Shown piece by piece: positions 1 to 9,515 of a DNA stretch of 64,000 bases. The translations under genes and the position numbers were made by a program. The notes under the pieces were generated by a model, which worked only from the letters and a program-made list of their open reading frames with translations, was not told the DNA's origin and searched no databases. The DNA is taken from NCBI RefSeq assembly GCF_039545795.1, contig NZ_CP154260.1, forward strand, positions 2,237,001 to 2,301,000, read 5' to 3'. The DNA is from Chitinophaga niabensis. Its GTDB lineage: Bacteria; Bacteroidota; Bacteroidia; Chitinophagales; Chitinophagaceae. Numbering within the stretch: position 1 is the first letter of the stretch; each line of letters begins with the position of its first letter.

Positions 1-85
1 GCAAACCTTCAAACAGTGGTGGCCTATTCCAACAGCAGATGTATTTGCTAATCCAAATCTGATCCAGACACCAGGGTACCAATAA
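1..85 (+). CDS. SusD/RagB-family outer-membrane lipoprotein, C-terminal end only
   Basis: Only the last 27 codons are in the window. They are read from position 2 and stop with TAA at 83-85. The peptide runs WWPIPTADVFANPNLIQTPGY, which matches the conserved SusD/RagB ending (WPIP...NP.L.QNPGY); the SusD at 50224-52146 in this window ends with a similar PNPGW-type tail. SusD proteins sit on the cell surface as a lid over a SusC TonB-dependent channel. The next gene starts 11 nt downstream on the same strand, so the TlpA/M16 genes that follow probably share its transcript. The partner SusC should lie just left of the window. Confidence 0.8.
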   Translation, partial: QTFKQWWPIPTADVFANPNLIQTPGYQ

Positions 86-96
86 ACACCAATCAT

Positions 97-864
97 ATGC
101 GCTTTAGCTTATTGGCTGCGATCTTAAGTTTCGCAGCAGGGACCTTATTTGCCCAGCCCAAAACCTTGCAGGCAGATAAAATTGATCCGGCAGTATATGC
201 CCGGCAGGTAGCTGAATTAAATGAACATATCGGCGATGAGAAGGATAGTGCCATGAAAGCCTCGCTGGTGCGAAGTTTTGTAGCGCTGCACCCTGATTAC
301 TATCTCAGCCTGGTGAAGTTTTTCGAAATGGTATCCAATGAATCAGTGGACCGTGCAGAACGGCGCTTTGAAGCTTTTGCACCGCAACTGCGGCATAGTG
401 TGCTGGGTAAAAAAGTGGCGGAGCTGATCAAAATACGGCAACATATCCTGCCTGGTCAAATGGCGCCGGAGATCATTGCCACCACTGCAGAAGGCCAGCC
501 CTTCAAACTCTCAGACCTGAAAGGCAAATATGTGTTCATCGATTTCTGGGCCAGCTGGTGCGGCCCCTGTCGTAAAGAAAGCCCTAACCTGGTGAAAGCA
601 TACGCACGCTTTAAAGATAAAAACTTTGAGATCGTGAGCTTTTCACTGGATAGAGATGCTGCTGCCTGGAAGGCCGCTGCAAAGGAAGATGGATATACCT
701 GGCCGCAGGTCAGTGATCTGAAAGAATACCAGGGTGAAGCAGCGAGGAACTATATGGTAGTGTTTGTGCCAAAGTGTTTCCTGCTGGGGCCTGATGGTAA
801 AATAATCGCTACAGACCTGCGGGGAGACGCACTGGAAAAACAACTGGAAAAGATCTTTAATTAA
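97..864 (+). CDS. TlpA-like thiol-disulfide oxidoreductase (first of three)
   Basis: 255 aa with an N-terminal signal peptide ending near FAQ. The C-terminal half is a thioredoxin/TlpA (AhpC-TSA/Redoxin) domain with the catalytic motif WASWCGPC (C155, C158) and a VP dipeptide at the cis-proline position (VFVPKCF). Such exported proteins reduce or reshuffle disulfides outside the cytoplasm. The N-terminal DUF4369-like beta domain seen in the two following paralogues is missing; only the helical linker before the thioredoxin fold is kept. It lies 11 nt after the SusD stop and 11 nt before the next paralogue, so it is probably in one operon. An extra Cys follows the cis-Pro region. The substrate is unknown. 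Confidence 0.85.
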   Translation: MRFSLLAAILSFAAGTLFAQPKTLQADKIDPAVYARQVAELNEHIGDEKDSAMKASLVRSFVALHPDYYLSLVKFFEMVSNESVDRAERRFEAFAPQLRHSVLGKKVAELIKIRQHILPGQMAPEIIATTAEGQPFKLSDLKGKYVFIDFWASWCGPCRKESPNLVKAYARFKDKNFEIVSFSLDRDAAAWKAAAKEDGYTWPQVSDLKEYQGEAARNYMVVFVPKCFLLGPDGKIIATDLRGDALEKQLEKIFN

Positions 865-875
865 ATCATTCATTC

Positions 876-2075
876 ATGTCATCTATGCAAAACAAATCGC
901 TCTTATGCTGCCTGTTATTCCTGGCAGTATCTGCAACGGCACAGAACAAACTTGAAGGCCCGCAGCTGATCCAAAGCAGCAATACTTTTGTGCTGGAAGG
1001 AACACTGAAAGGTTTGCCCATTATGCCGGAAAAGGTTTACCTCATCTATGATTCCATCAATGCACGCCCTGCTGATAGTGCTATCGTGAAAAATGGCCGG
1101 TATACTTTTAAAGGAAAGATCAATGATGCGGCACTGGCTTACATCTCTCCAAAGCTGCTGAACAACAGGGATATCAAGGATGCCGGTTTGCTGGGCACCA
1201 GTGAACATGTGGCAAAGATCTTCCTGGATAAAGGAAAACTGACAGCCTCCTCTGATAAAACCATGGATAATGTTACCGTCACCGGCTCTGCTGTTCACAA
1301 AGATTACCTGGTTGCCGTGAAACATGATAACCTGATGTGGAAGGATACGGTACTGGGCATCGCTAAGCTTTACACGGAATCAAAGAACAAAGCTTATTTC
1401 GATATGCTCATGCTGAGCGGCAAGCAAATGGAAAGCGGTGTAAGGGGTGCACACTGGGATTTCATGAAAAAACATCCTGGATCTCCTGTAACGGCTTACC
1501 TGCTTTGTAAGAACCTGAAAATGGGCACCAATCCTGCGGGGTATGTGGATAGCCTGGCCACGATCTATGACCGCCTGCCGGAACATATTAAAGCCAGTCC
1601 TGCCGGTATTACAGCAGCCGGAATATTGGAGAAGGAATTGAAATCTGCATTGGGTCATAAGGTGCCGGACTTCACACAGAATGACAATAACGGCCATCCT
1701 GTTAGCCTCTCTTCTTTCAAAGGAAAATATGTGATGATCGCCTTCTGGAAAACTTCCGATCAGGGTTTTTACTCAGGATATCTCCCTTATGTGAAAAAAG
1801 CCTATAGCGATTATAAAGATAAAGGCTTAGCCCTGATCACCATATCACTGGATGAAAATAAGGATGCCTGGTTACAGACACTGGAACAAGCGGGGATACC
1901 CGGTGCACACCTGTCAGACGGTAAAGGCCCTGCAAATGAAGTGGCGCAGCTATTCGGCGTCACCGCTTCCGCCTATCCTTTACAGAATGTACTGATTGCA
2001 CCGAATGGAAGGATCGTGGCCAAAAACCTCAATGGTACAGCGCTCTCTGATATGATGACGTCAATATTTAATTAA
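876..2075 (+). CDS. TlpA-like protein without the CxxC motif
   Basis: 399 aa. A signal peptide (cleavage near TAQN) is followed by a DUF4369-like beta domain (about residues 30-130), a helical linker, and a C-terminal thioredoxin-like domain from about residue 265. Where its neighbours have WASWCGPC this protein has WKTSDQGF (W291-F298), so both redox cysteines are gone while the surrounding fold signature (GKYVMIAFW, ISLDE, NGRIVAKNL) is kept. It cannot act as a classical dithiol oxidoreductase; a binding, chaperone or scaffold role is inferred. An internal ATG at 885 is an alternative start that still leaves a signal peptide. It is followed by the third paralogue after 18 nt. Confidence 0.8.
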   Translation: MSSMQNKSLLCCLLFLAVSATAQNKLEGPQLIQSSNTFVLEGTLKGLPIMPEKVYLIYDSINARPADSAIVKNGRYTFKGKINDAALAYISPKLLNNRDIKDAGLLGTSEHVAKIFLDKGKLTASSDKTMDNVTVTGSAVHKDYLVAVKHDNLMWKDTVLGIAKLYTESKNKAYFDMLMLSGKQMESGVRGAHWDFMKKHPGSPVTAYLLCKNLKMGTNPAGYVDSLATIYDRLPEHIKASPAGITAAGILEKELKSALGHKVPDFTQNDNNGHPVSLSSFKGKYVMIAFWKTSDQGFYSGYLPYVKKAYSDYKDKGLALITISLDENKDAWLQTLEQAGIPGAHLSDGKGPANEVAQLFGVTASAYPLQNVLIAPNGRIVAKNLNGTALSDMMTSIFN

Positions 2076-2093
2076 CCGGATAAAAACAGGAAT

Positions 2094-3236
2094 ATGAATA
2101 AAGTGATGCTGACCTTACTCATGGTCACTACGGCTTGCACACTCCATGCGCAGGATGGCAACTTTACCATCACGGGCCACCTGGAGAATGTAAAAGCTAC
2201 TTCCGTACAGGTCTCTTACTGGGGCAGTAAAGGTTATAAAACAGATATAGTGGATGTAACAGGGAACACCTATAAGTTATCGTTTGCTGCCACATCAGGC
2301 TGGGACGTAATATTAAGGGCCGGCAACCTGAATGGTATGCCTGATGCCCATAACCTGCTGGCTATTTACCTGGGTGGCACGGAGAATGTTGCCATCAGGC
2401 ACAAGAACACTTTTGCGAATGCTACTTTCTCCGGCTCTCCTGAAAACCTTGAATATCAAAAACTGCTGGCCATCAATACAGCCTACAACGCAAAAATAAA
2501 TGCGCTAAGGAAAAAGCAGCAGGAGCTGGACATGCTGGGGAATGGCAAAACAGATCCTGCTGTAGATGAAGAGATAACCACCCTCACCAAAAACTGGAAT
2601 GATGCGGTGTATGGCGATTATATCCGTAATAATCCTTCCTCACGTATCCTGGGCTATGCATTTAATTCCTACGTGCAGAACATGGGGAAACTGGATGGCG
2701 CCAAACTTAACCCTGTCATTGCCTTGTTGCCGGACTCTTTCAAAGTAATGCCCGGTGTGAAAGACCTGCAGGCACGGATCAAAAATGCAGAAACCTTTGA
2801 GACTGCTGTAGCCGTTGATAAAATAGCACCTGATTTTACACTGAAAGACCCTAACGATAATCCCATCAGCCTCTCTTCCTTCCGCGGTAAATATGTACTG
2901 ATAGATTTCTGGGCCAGCTGGTGTGGTCCCTGCCGTGCAGAGAACCCTACATTGGTGAAAGCCTACGAAAAGTATCATGGTAAAAATTTTGAGATCCTGG
3001 GCGTATCGCTGGATGCGGAAGGCGCTAAGGAGAAATGGATGAAAGCGATCAAGGACGATGGCCTTACCTGGCCACAGATCTCTGATCTCAAATACTGGAA
3101 AAGTGAAGTGGTGAAATTATACGGCATCCAGGGGATACCACTTAATTTCCTCATAGATCCGCAGGGCAGGATCATTGCCAGGAGTTTGAGAGGTGCAGCA
3201 TTAGAGCAAAAGCTCAGTGAGATTTTTCCAAATTAA
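2094..3236 (+). CDS. TlpA-like thiol-disulfide oxidoreductase with DUF4369-like domain
   Basis: 380 aa, exported (signal peptide ending near HAQ). An N-terminal DUF4369-like beta domain (about residues 22-120) and a helical segment lead into a TlpA/thioredoxin domain with WASWCGPC (C277, C280) and the cis-proline loop GIQGIPLNFLIDP. This is the typical Bacteroidota DUF4369-thioredoxin architecture. It is probably active in disulfide reduction in the periplasm or at the outer membrane. It sits between the CxxC-less paralogue and an M16 metallopeptidase (11 nt downstream), which points to a role in preparing disulfide-containing peptides for proteolysis. That role is inferred from context. Confidence 0.85.
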   Translation: MNKVMLTLLMVTTACTLHAQDGNFTITGHLENVKATSVQVSYWGSKGYKTDIVDVTGNTYKLSFAATSGWDVILRAGNLNGMPDAHNLLAIYLGGTENVAIRHKNTFANATFSGSPENLEYQKLLAINTAYNAKINALRKKQQELDMLGNGKTDPAVDEEITTLTKNWNDAVYGDYIRNNPSSRILGYAFNSYVQNMGKLDGAKLNPVIALLPDSFKVMPGVKDLQARIKNAETFETAVAVDKIAPDFTLKDPNDNPISLSSFRGKYVLIDFWASWCGPCRAENPTLVKAYEKYHGKNFEILGVSLDAEGAKEKWMKAIKDDGLTWPQISDLKYWKSEVVKLYGIQGIPLNFLIDPQGRIIARSLRGAALEQKLSEIFPN

Positions 3237-3247
3237 AACATGCAAAC

Positions 3248-6052
3248 TTGAGCAATATCAAACAATGGATAGGTTTAGGCGCAACCGTATTGCTATGGCA
3301 TACGGCTGCTGCCCAGAACATTCCCCTGGACCCGGCTGTGAAGCAGGGAAAACTGGCGAATGGATTCACTTATTACATCCGCCACAACGAAGAGCCGAAA
3401 GGCCGCGCCAGTTTTTATCTTGTAAATAAAGCAGGTTCCATTCTGGAAGATGAAGACCAGCGTGGTCTGGCGCATTTCCTGGAACATATGAACTTCAACG
3501 GCACCAAACATTTCCCCAGGAACAAACTGGTGGATTACCTGCAGAAAGCAGGGGTGAGTTTTGGTGCAGACCTGAATGCATATACCTTCTTTGATGAAAC
3601 AGTGTACAAACTGCCCATCCCGACAGCAGATCCCGTCATGGTGAAAAGCGCCGTGCAGATCATGCGGGACTGGGCACAGGAAGCCACGCTGGACGCTGCA
3701 GAGATTGAAAAGGAGCGGGGTATCATACTGGAAGAAGGAAGGTTGATCAAAGGAGGGAAAGACCGCATGATGCGCAAATACCTGCCCATGTTATTTAATA
3801 ATTCCCGTTATGCAGCGCGTTTGCCCATTGGCCTGGAAGAGATCTTAAAAAATTTCAACCAGGCCACTATCAAACGCTTTCACCAGGATTGGTACCGGCC
3901 TGATCTGCAGGCGCTGATCATAGTAGGGGATATAGATGTGAAGGAAACAGAGAAAATGGTAAAGAAACATTTTGCCGATCTCAGGAACCCTGCAGGGCCG
4001 AGGGAACGCCCTGACTATACTATTCCATTGACCGGAAAGAACCAGTTCCTGGTAGTAACAGACCCTGAAGTTGCTGCCACTTCTATGCAGGTGTTTTTAA
4101 AACACAGATCGCTTTCCCTGCGTACAGAAGCAGACTACCTGGAAAGCATCAGGCGGAACCTTTTCCTGCAAATGCTGGGCTCCAGGCGGTATGCAGAGCT
4201 AACACGTAAAACCAATGCAAGTTTCAGCAATGCTTCCACCGGCCTCCAAAACTTACAGGGAGGCCTGGAAGCGTTGGTGTTTGAAGTAACGGCCAAAGAA
4301 GGAGAGTTACAATATGCATTCGCACAAACCTGGGAGGTATTGGAGAAAGTGAAACGCTTCGGCTTTACGCAAACAGAACTGGATCGCGCAAAGCAGCAAT
4401 ACCTGCGTACCATGGAAAGTTCGCTGAAGGAAAAGAACAAAACTTCTTCTGTAAGCATGGTAGAAGAGTATCAGCGTAATTTCCTGACCGGAGAAGCTGC
4501 GCCCGGTATTGAATGGGAACACCAATTTGCCCTGCAGCATCTTAACCATATCACACTGGCAGATATAAAAGCAGTAGCAGAGAAATACATTTCAGATACC
4601 AACCGCGACATCCTGGTGATAGCACCTGAAAAAGCAAAGGCAACACTCCCGGACAGCGCTGCCGTAATTACCTGGATCAACAAAGCACACAAAGCGGAAC
4701 TGGTTGCCTACCAGGATGTGACGGAAGACCTGGCACTCATGCCCGTAAAGCCCACACCCGGAAAGATTGTATCCAGAACTACCGAACCGGCTATCGGTAC
4801 CACAAAACTGCTGCTCAGCAATGGCCTCACCGTGATCCTTAAACCCACAACGTTTAAGAACGATGAGATAAAGTTCCGTGGTTTCAGTGCAGGTGGAAGC
4901 TCCGTATTGGAAGATGATGAGTTTGATGCGATCTCTGGTGTAGACAGGCTCGTGGAAAGCTTTGGCCTGGCTCACCTGGACCCTGTGCAGCTTTCCAAAG
5001 CACTCAATGGAAAACAGGTAGGCGTGAACACATTCATCTCTGCCCGCTCACAAAGTGTCAATGGCGCTACTTCCACAGAAGACCTGGAAACAGCGCTGCA
5101 AATGGTGTACCTGCGGTTCACCCAGCCCCGGAAGGACAGTGCGCTGTATACTTCCGTGATCAATAATTCAAAGGAAGCGATCCGTAACAGGTATGCAGAT
5201 CCTAATAATGCGTTCAATGATACCATGGCATATGTGATGGGAGATTATCATTACAGGAACAGTCCGCCTACGCTCATCAAGCTGAGCATGATCACACTGG
5301 ACCGTTCGTATGAACTCTACAAACAACGTTTTGCGGACGCATCCGGTTTCACCTTCGTTTTTACCGGCAACTTTGATCTGGCTACTATTGAGCCTTTGCT
5401 GGAACAATACCTTGGCGCTTTACCTTCTCTCAACAGGAAAGAAAGCGCCCGTGACCTGGGTACACACATTCCTGCCGGCCAGTTAGTAAAAGTAGTGAGA
5501 GGTGGTTCAGAAGATAAAGCCCTCCTGCGTTTGGTGTTCAGCGGAGATTATCCTTACAGCCCGGTGAATAACACCTGCATGAATGCCCTGGGCCAGATCC
5601 TGCAGATCAAACTGCTGGAACGCATGAGAGAGGCAGAAGGAGAAGTATACAGCCCTTCTGTACAGTTTATGTACAATAAGCTGCCAAAGAACAGGTATGC
5701 GTATGTAGTGGCCTTTGGCTGCGCACCCAGGAACATTGATCACCTGGTAACGATCGTGAAAGAAGAAATGGCCAAATTAAGAACAGAGGGCGTTACTGTG
5801 GACGACATACAAAAGTTCAGGGCGGCTTATGCTAAAAACGTAGAAACGGCATTGCTGGATAATAGTTTCTGGCTGGGATACCTCTGCGGCCAGGCAGAGA
5901 ATGGAGAAGATATGCTGGAGGTGACCAGAACAGCTGAAACATTGAAGGGAGTAACACCTGCTGCGTTAAAGGAAACCGCCAATCTCTATTTAACGGAGAG
6001 GAATGTGATACAATTTATGTTGGTACCGGAGAGTTATTCGGTATTGAAGTAA
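3248..6052 (+). CDS. M16-family zinc metallopeptidase (two-lobed, pitrilysin-like)
   Basis: 934 aa. The inverted zinc motif HxxEH is present (H76-FL-E79-H80, in HFLEHMNFNGT), and the downstream acidic cluster that supplies the third zinc ligand is at about residues 152-163 (EIEKERG). The length fits a protein with an active and an inactive M16 lobe; the C-terminal half keeps the fold but has no second HxxEH. A signal peptide ending near AAAQN makes it periplasmic. No in-frame ATG precedes the signal peptide without running back into the previous gene, so the start is taken as TTG at 3248. It is the last gene of the SusD-TlpA operon and is followed by a terminator. Likely role: cutting imported peptides. 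Confidence 0.88.
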   Translation: MSNIKQWIGLGATVLLWHTAAAQNIPLDPAVKQGKLANGFTYYIRHNEEPKGRASFYLVNKAGSILEDEDQRGLAHFLEHMNFNGTKHFPRNKLVDYLQKAGVSFGADLNAYTFFDETVYKLPIPTADPVMVKSAVQIMRDWAQEATLDAAEIEKERGIILEEGRLIKGGKDRMMRKYLPMLFNNSRYAARLPIGLEEILKNFNQATIKRFHQDWYRPDLQALIIVGDIDVKETEKMVKKHFADLRNPAGPRERPDYTIPLTGKNQFLVVTDPEVAATSMQVFLKHRSLSLRTEADYLESIRRNLFLQMLGSRRYAELTRKTNASFSNASTGLQNLQGGLEALVFEVTAKEGELQYAFAQTWEVLEKVKRFGFTQTELDRAKQQYLRTMESSLKEKNKTSSVSMVEEYQRNFLTGEAAPGIEWEHQFALQHLNHITLADIKAVAEKYISDTNRDILVIAPEKAKATLPDSAAVITWINKAHKAELVAYQDVTEDLALMPVKPTPGKIVSRTTEPAIGTTKLLLSNGLTVILKPTTFKNDEIKFRGFSAGGSSVLEDDEFDAISGVDRLVESFGLAHLDPVQLSKALNGKQVGVNTFISARSQSVNGATSTEDLETALQMVYLRFTQPRKDSALYTSVINNSKEAIRNRYADPNNAFNDTMAYVMGDYHYRNSPPTLIKLSMITLDRSYELYKQRFADASGFTFVFTGNFDLATIEPLLEQYLGALPSLNRKESARDLGTHIPAGQLVKVVRGGSEDKALLRLVFSGDYPYSPVNNTCMNALGQILQIKLLERMREAEGEVYSPSVQFMYNKLPKNRYAYVVAFGCAPRNIDHLVTIVKEEMAKLRTEGVTVDDIQKFRAAYAKNVETALLDNSFWLGYLCGQAENGEDMLEVTRTAETLKGVTPAALKETANLYLTERNVIQFMLVPESYSVLK

Positions 6053-6077
6053 CAGGTAGGAAATGTTCGATAGCAAT

Positions 6078-6108
6078 AAGGCCTCCGCTTAGCGGGGGCT
6101 TTGGTTTT
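6078..6108 (+). terminator. Intrinsic terminator after the M16 operon
   Basis: 8-bp stem GCCTCCGC (6081-6088) with GCGGGGGC (6092-6099), including one G.U pair, a 3-nt loop, A-T/G.U extension at the base and a T-rich tail (TTTGGTTTT). It lies about 30 nt after the M16 stop. Confidence 0.6.
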
Positions 6109-6114
6109 AGCCAT

Positions 6115-6155
6115 AAAAAAAGGCCGTCTCTTTATTGAGACGGCCTTCTGTTTTT
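6115..6155. terminator. Bidirectional intrinsic terminator
   Basis: Perfect 11-bp stem AAGGCCGTCTC (6120-6130) with GAGACGGCCTT (6137-6147), 6-nt loop, A-run on the left and T-run on the right, so it can act for both strands. It ends the minus-strand DUF2723 gene, whose stop is at 6154-6156, and backs up the preceding plus-strand terminator. Confidence 0.8.
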
Positions 6156-9100
6156 ATTTCTTAGTGGTATCAGGTACCGTGCTGAACTGCTGCCCGGTTT
6201 CCTGTTGCTTCAGTGTATCCTTATTACTGAAATCAACCTTGAGTTGTTTCAGCATGCCGAGGAATTGCTCTGCACGTTGTGCATCATCCTGCAGATCGTT
6301 GGTAAAGAGTCTTGCAGGCAGGCTGCGGTAGTAACGCAGCTGTTGCTCGAGGTCTTTGGTGATCTCTGCAGAGATAGCATCCGCTTTCTTCGCATTGCCG
6401 GCTATATAATAAGCATATACTATTTCCATGCTCCAGAGGTTATGCATGTTACCCGGAGAGGTCATGGCATAAGGCATATTGCCGGGCAGGAATACAGAAT
6501 CCTGCCTGTCCAGCACCTGCAGTGCTTTATCTTTTTTACCTTCTTTTACGAGTGCAACACCCAGTTTGGTATAAGCATTCCGCACGCTTTGCAGCATCCG
6601 GCGGTTAGGCTCATCAAAGTATACACCTGCAATGTCCACACTACCATACACGAACTTATCCATGAGGTTGTTGTACATTTTGCGGGTTTGCACCTGGTCG
6701 TTCAGGCCGGGTAGCATTTCGTTGGAAGGCAGCCTGCGTGTTGGCACCAGGCGGTAAGTTAATCCTTCCACCTGCAGGAACTCGTTGAATCCGAGGTCAA
6801 CCGGGCTGGTGAAATAGATCGGGCGTTTAAAGGCGTTGGCTGCAATGATATCATATACTGCCAGGTCGTTCTTATAGATCACGTTTTTCTTCTCAGGCAG
6901 TACGATGGGCACCTGTGGCATAATGCGGCCGCTATCCTGGATATCTACCGTACCATTTTTCACCACTTCATTTACATCTACGGGAATGAAGAATTTCTGC
7001 GTAGGCAGGAAGTTCACTTTTTCACCGTTCTGTAAAGGTACCTTGGCGCCATCACTGTCTTCTCCCACGAACTGGATCACTTCTTTCAGGTTAAAGAAGC
7101 TGTTCTGCGGGATCTTACCGTTATCGTAGTGCATCACATAGTTACGGTTTTCACCACGGTATTTTTCAGGGCCCAGGATCATTTCAATGGCCGGGCTTTG
7201 GTTTACGGCTTTACGCTGCTGATCAATGTACCAGTCAACACCCAGCAAGCTGAGGTTGATCACCCGTACATCCGGACGAATGCCTTCTACCTCCTGCGCA
7301 TACCAGAGCGGGTAAGTATCGTTATCACCCACGGTGAAGAGGATGGCATTTTTATCGCAGGATTCCAGATAGTCGCGGGCAACATCGCGGGCGATCACTT
7401 TTTTGGAACGATCGTGATCATCCCATCCCTGTGCACCCATCAGTATGGGTGCTGCGAGAAGGCCCAGGCCTATCGCAACAGGTGCTGCAATAGTCTTTTG
7501 TTTTTTCACAATGAAGTTATAGATGCTCAATACACCCAAACCTATCCAGATGGCAAATGCGTAGAAGGAACCCACAAAGGCATAATCCCGTTCACGCGGC
7601 TGGTTACCGGCCTGGTTCAGGTATACCACAATGGCCAAACCGGTAAACAGGAAGAGCAATGCTACAATGATCGCATCTTTTCTGTGGCGGTTGTAATGGA
7701 AGAAGAATCCAATGAGGCCCAATATCAGCGGGAGGAAATAGAAAGTATTACGTGCTTTATTCACCTTCAGGCTGTCCGGCATTTCAGACTGATCGCCATA
7801 CAATAGATTGTCCAGGGGCGCTATACCGGAAATGGTATTACCATCGCGGGGATTCCCAAACCCTTGCACATCATTTTGTTTACCGATGAAGTTCCAGCCG
7901 AAGTAACGCAGGTACATGAAGCTTACCTGGTATTTGAAGAAGAAGTAAATATTATCGCCAAAAGAAGGTGCTTCACCATCTTTTAATCCCAGGAAGGCCT
8001 TGTAGTAATCAGCATGGCCTTGATCGTTGCTGGCATCCCATACGCGGGGGAACAGCATTTTATCCTTGGCAGCATATACCGGCACCTGTTTTTTACCCAC
8101 CACCACATATTCTTTATTACCACGGGCATACAGGTTGCCTTGTTCTTCGTAAGATTCAGGGCGGGCAGTGAACACCTGACCGTAGATCAGCGGGAAGTCG
8201 CCATACTGCTCACGGCCCAGGTAACCTACCAGGGATACCGGATTGTCCACATTATACATATCCACGGAAGGGTTCGCGGAAGAGCGCACCATAGTGGTTA
8301 CGTAGGTAGAATAACCCATCAGCAGGAACAGGATGCAGGAATTCGTCAGTTGCACCACATGCCGCAGTTTCTGGGCATTCAGCTCTATGCCGAATAATTT
8401 GATGAAGTAAGGGATCAGCAGTACACCGATGCCCACTACAAAGCGGAAAATGAGGACAGCTGCGCTATCACCACCCGTGAAGGCCGGGATCAGTACTACA
8501 GAAGCTACAATGATCAGGGGAACATACAAACCGAATTTAGGTTTGTAGTAACCATAGATCAGTAAAGCGATGACGGCTATGAAATAGAATGCGAAACCGG
8601 AGAAGAAAGGCAGGCTCAGGCTGTTCACAAAGAACACGTCCATCATACCGGAAGCCTTGATGGTATCCTGGATAATGAACTTCTGTACCATACCGGTAAG
8701 CGCACAACCTATAATAAAGGCCCAGATAGCCCCTGCAGTGGTAGGGGTTTTGGTGCGCTTGTAATAATAGATCATTACAATGGCGGGGATAGTCAGGAGG
8801 TTCAGCAAGTGCACCCCGATAGACAAGCCCATCATGTAAGCAATGAAAACGATCCAGCGGTCGCCGTACTTGGTATCCGCTTCATGCTCCCATTTGAGCA
8901 TAGCCCAGAACACCAGGGCGGTGAAGAGGGAGGAAAATGCGTATACCTCACCTTCCACGGCGGAGAACCAGAAAGAATCAGAGAAAGTATATGCCAAAGC
9001 ACCTACAACGCCTGCGCCCATTACGGCCAGTAATTGCTGGCTGGAAAGTTCTTCACCGGTAGTGGTGAACATGCGGCGTGCAAAGTGGGTGATAGTCCAG

Positions 9101-9375
9101 AATAAGAACAGGATGGTAAAACCACTGGCCAGGGCGCTCATGATATTTACACCCAGGGCTGCTTCAGAAGGAGAGAAGGGAAGGGTAAAGAGCCTGCCCA
9201 GCAATACAAACAAAGGAGCTCCCGGAGGGTGAGGTACCTGTACCCTATAGGCCGCGGAAATGAACTCGCCGCAATCCCACAGGCTTCCCGTGGCTTCCAT
9301 GGTCATTAAATACACACTACAGGCAATTATACACACGATCCAGCCTGTAATGTTATTAATCCGGTTAAAATTCAT
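6154..9375 (-). CDS. DUF2723 polytopic membrane protein (O-mannosyltransferase-like, GT-C fold)
   Basis: 1073 aa. The N-terminal half (to about residue 640) has many hydrophobic segments. The early loop contains an Asp-Cys-Gly-Glu sequence (DCGEFISAAYRVQVPHPPG), which is the DUF2723 hallmark; the soluble C-terminal part resembles a TPR-like region. DUF2723 is the family of human TMEM260, a protein O-mannosyltransferase, and is widespread in Bacteroidota, where it is thought to use lipid-linked sugars at the membrane; the donor here is unknown. It is a single gene with its own terminator. The start ATG at 9373-9375 precedes the first transmembrane helix directly. Confidence 0.85.
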   Translation of the reverse strand: MNFNRINNITGWIVCIIACSVYLMTMEATGSLWDCGEFISAAYRVQVPHPPGAPLFVLLGRLFTLPFSPSEAALGVNIMSALASGFTILFLFWTITHFARRMFTTTGEELSSQQLLAVMGAGVVGALAYTFSDSFWFSAVEGEVYAFSSLFTALVFWAMLKWEHEADTKYGDRWIVFIAYMMGLSIGVHLLNLLTIPAIVMIYYYKRTKTPTTAGAIWAFIIGCALTGMVQKFIIQDTIKASGMMDVFFVNSLSLPFFSGFAFYFIAVIALLIYGYYKPKFGLYVPLIIVASVVLIPAFTGGDSAAVLIFRFVVGIGVLLIPYFIKLFGIELNAQKLRHVVQLTNSCILFLLMGYSTYVTTMVRSSANPSVDMYNVDNPVSLVGYLGREQYGDFPLIYGQVFTARPESYEEQGNLYARGNKEYVVVGKKQVPVYAAKDKMLFPRVWDASNDQGHADYYKAFLGLKDGEAPSFGDNIYFFFKYQVSFMYLRYFGWNFIGKQNDVQGFGNPRDGNTISGIAPLDNLLYGDQSEMPDSLKVNKARNTFYFLPLILGLIGFFFHYNRHRKDAIIVALLFLFTGLAIVVYLNQAGNQPRERDYAFVGSFYAFAIWIGLGVLSIYNFIVKKQKTIAAPVAIGLGLLAAPILMGAQGWDDHDRSKKVIARDVARDYLESCDKNAILFTVGDNDTYPLWYAQEVEGIRPDVRVINLSLLGVDWYIDQQRKAVNQSPAIEMILGPEKYRGENRNYVMHYDNGKIPQNSFFNLKEVIQFVGEDSDGAKVPLQNGEKVNFLPTQKFFIPVDVNEVVKNGTVDIQDSGRIMPQVPIVLPEKKNVIYKNDLAVYDIIAANAFKRPIYFTSPVDLGFNEFLQVEGLTYRLVPTRRLPSNEMLPGLNDQVQTRKMYNNLMDKFVYGSVDIAGVYFDEPNRRMLQSVRNAYTKLGVALVKEGKKDKALQVLDRQDSVFLPGNMPYAMTSPGNMHNLWSMEIVYAYYIAGNAKKADAISAEITKDLEQQLRYYRSLPARLFTNDLQDDAQRAEQFLGMLKQLKVDFSNKDTLKQQETGQQFSTVPDTTKK

Positions 9376-9398
9376 AAGGTTGTTTTATATAATTCCGA

Positions 9399-9406
9399 CA
9401 AAAATA
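9399..9406 (-). promoter_or_regulatory. Putative -7 box for the DUF2723 gene
   Basis: On the minus strand this reads TATTTTTG, an exact match to the Bacteroidota -7 element TAnnTTTG. It is about 24 nt before the start codon. I see no well-spaced -33 TTG, so support is limited. Confidence 0.35.
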
Positions 9407-9515
9407 GAAAAAGTAACCAATTAAGCTAATGTGAACAACAGTTTTAACTTTTTATAAATATTTTAACAATTGGATGGATCGGGGCAATCGGAAAGAAGTA
9501 CGGTAAATCAGGCGG

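Noticed and set aside
3217..3429. 70-codon plus-strand frame at the start of the M16 gene
   Set aside because: It overlaps the M16 signal peptide and catalytic region in another frame; the M16 frame has the clear motifs.
7129..7806. 225-codon plus-strand frame opposite DUF2723
   Set aside because: It is a shadow of the DUF2723 coding strand; it has His/Cys-rich low-quality sequence and no family resemblance.
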